Source: an uncultured Halieaceae bacterium (GTDB lineage: Bacteria; Pseudomonadota; Gammaproteobacteria; Pseudomonadales; Halieaceae). Taken from it: a stretch of DNA of 17,051 bases. Positions within the stretch are counted from its first letter, which is position 1; each line of letters opens with the position of its first letter. Position numbers and translations under genes: made by a program. Under the pieces are notes generated by a model that saw only the letters and a list, made by a program, of their open reading frames with translations, was not told where the DNA came from and searched no databases. The stretch covers positions 1 to 17,051 of the forward strand of contig CALJFL010000064.1 in the NCBI GenBank assembly GCA_938074135.1, read 5' to 3'. Below are positions 15,937 through 17,051 of this stretch, piece after piece.

Positions 15937-15942
15937 AGGCAC

Positions 15943-16812
15943 TCAAGCCAGCTTGACGATAAAGTTCTCTGCAAACGACTCCATCACCCGGCGCTTTTCA
16001 TCGAGTGTTGAGCCACCGCCGAGGATCATGCTGAAGGGATAATTCACGCTGGCGGTCATGCCTTCATCCGCCAGTCGTCTGAAGGTGTCATAGTCTGGCG
16101 GCGTGGTAAGGCCCAGCACGGTTTCAAAGGGCTGCTCTGCCACACCTTGTTCATCGCGCAGTGCCCGGATCTTGCGCAACAAGGGGGCCACCTCGTCGGG
16201 GTGGTTACCGTGGCCAATAAAACCACTGCCGTACTTCACCGTTCGACGCAAAGCAGGTGCGCTGGAACCGCCAATAAACACCGGTACTGGCGCGGGCGGT
16301 GCGGGAAGTAATCTTACCCCATCAAACTGGAAGAACTCGCCGTCGTGATCCACCCAGTCACCGCTCCATAATGCCGGCATGACCTCCAGCATTTCATTCA
16401 TGCGTCGGCCACGGGTGTGGAAATCGACTCCCGCCGCGTCGAACTCTTCTTTCATCCAGCCGGCCCCGGCCCCGAGAATGAACCGGCCATTGCTAAGCAG
16501 TGACAGGGTGCCAGTCGCCTTGGCAACTTCCAGTGGATGGCGCAGTGGCAAAATATAGATGGAAGTGGAGAATTTCAGCCGGGTGGTGACCGCCGCCATC
16601 ATCGCCGTCATGACCCAGGGGTCGGGATAGGGCGACTCGCTGTCTATCGGCGACTGCCCATCCGGGGTGTAGGGATAGGGACTGTGCAGGACGCGGGGAT
16701 ACAGCAGGTGATCCGCACCCATGACACCCTCGAAACCAACCTCCTCGGCAATCCTGGCAACATCCAATAGTTGCTCAGGTTCCATGTATGGCACCATCTG
16801 CCAGAACTTCAT
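15943..16812 (-). CDS. LLM-class flavin/F420-type oxidoreductase
   Basis: This 289-aa TIM-barrel protein is of the luciferase-like monooxygenase superfamily. Family features are the N-terminal [34 protein letters not shown], the block [20 protein letters not shown], then [18 protein letters not shown] with RGRRMNE, and VPVFIGGSS. It most resembles the TIGR03619-type group often labelled F420-dependent. Cofactor (FMN or F420) and substrate cannot be decided from sequence. ATG 16812 has GGGGAG about 10 nt upstream. It follows the VOC-like gene and could share its transcript. No terminator separates it from the aceA promoter region. Confidence 0.9.
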   Translation of the reverse strand: MKFWQMVPYMEPEQLLDVARIAEEVGFEGVMGADHLLYPRVLHSPYPYTPDGQSPIDSESPYPDPWVMTAMMAAVTTRLKFSTSIYILPLRHPLEVAKATGTLSLLSNGRFILGAGAGWMKEEFDAAGVDFHTRGRRMNEMLEVMPALWSGDWVDHDGEFFQFDGVRLLPAPPAPVPVFIGGSSAPALRRTVKYGSGFIGHGNHPDEVAPLLRKIRALRDEQGVAEQPFETVLGLTTPPDYDTFRRLADEGMTASVNYPFSMILGGGSTLDEKRRVMESFAENFIVKLA

Positions 16813-16863
16813 CGTTTAAGCACTCCCCTGCCTGTTGTCAGATGCGCGCTGACAAGGTCCTCT

Positions 16864-17051
16864 TCAGCGCGCAAACAACTCGCCTTCGATGTCCCTGAAA
16901 CCCTTGATTTAAGTGCATTACCCGACGGGTCAAGAAAGAACAAGGTGCCCTGCTCCCCCGCCTGACCCTCGAAACGGATGTAAGGCTCGATAACAAAATG
17001 CTCAATAACCTGTTGCAGTCTGGTGGCGAGGGACCGCCAGTCCTCAAACTC
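16864..17051 (-). pseudogene. VOC (glyoxalase-like) family protein, 3' fragment with apparent frameshift
   Basis: Only the 3' end is in the window. From 17051 the minus strand encodes a typical VOC C-terminal half: [22 protein letters not shown], then [16 protein letters not shown]. Just after this, near 16907-16913 (GCACTTAAATC on the coding strand), the family-like ending [14 protein letters not shown] plus TGA (16864-16866) continues in a different frame. One missing base between CTT and ATC explains this. Unshifted, the frame runs on with an unrelated tail to a TGA at 16809-16811 that overlaps the ATG of the LLM gene. Either the gene is mutated, the sequence has an indel error, or the altered tail is tolerated. 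VOC proteins are metal-dependent enzymes of varied function; no specific substrate is proposed. Confidence 0.7.

Noticed and set aside
16905..16916. Programmed -1 frameshifting in the VOC gene
   Set aside because: A -1 slip after AAA would restore the natural ending, but ACTTAAA is not an X XXY YYZ slippery heptamer, so a mutation or sequence error is more likely.

Overview
The window looks like ordinary chromosome from a moderately GC-rich, aerobic gammaproteobacterium, perhaps a marine Cellvibrionales/Halieaceae-like organism. The clues are an E. coli-like HrpA and MnmC, a Pseudomonas-type long isocitrate lyase, and fatty-acid genes (FadD, PhaJ) beside an LLM flavin oxidoreductase. The taxonomic guess is inference from protein flavour only. 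There is no IS element, phage gene, CRISPR array, rRNA or tRNA.

Left part (1-6079, minus strand). A small secreted protein with eight EGKCG motifs, an HvfA/bufferin-type metallophore precursor, lies at the window edge; its modification enzymes would be expected beyond base 1. Upstream of it are hrpA (DEAH RNA helicase) and fadD (long-chain acyl-CoA ligase). FadD and HrpA are 15 bp apart in the same frame and are probably co-transcribed.

Middle (6159-14113). phaJ-like enoyl-CoA hydratase diverges from fadD and converges on an unrecognised 167-aa protein. Divergent from that protein is a tight plus-strand cluster: an unrecognised exported coiled-coil protein, mnmC (tRNA wobble-uridine modification, ATGA overlap), a secreted glutaminyl-peptide cyclotransferase (4-bp gap) and an M16C presequence-type peptidase (35-bp gap). 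The cluster ends at a bidirectional terminator shared with aceA.

Right part (14198-17051, minus strand). aceA (isocitrate lyase, glyoxylate shunt) has an upstream region with three separate perfect palindromes, one resembling GntR/FadR-type operators. That would fit control by fatty-acid or two-carbon metabolism, which FadD and PhaJ also serve. Upstream are an LLM-class oxidoreductase and the 3' end of a VOC/glyoxalase-like gene that appears frameshifted shortly before its natural stop.

The most interesting items are the HvfA-type repeat protein with its candidate ECF-type promoter, the palindrome cluster upstream of aceA, the frameshifted VOC gene, and the two unrecognised conserved-looking proteins.
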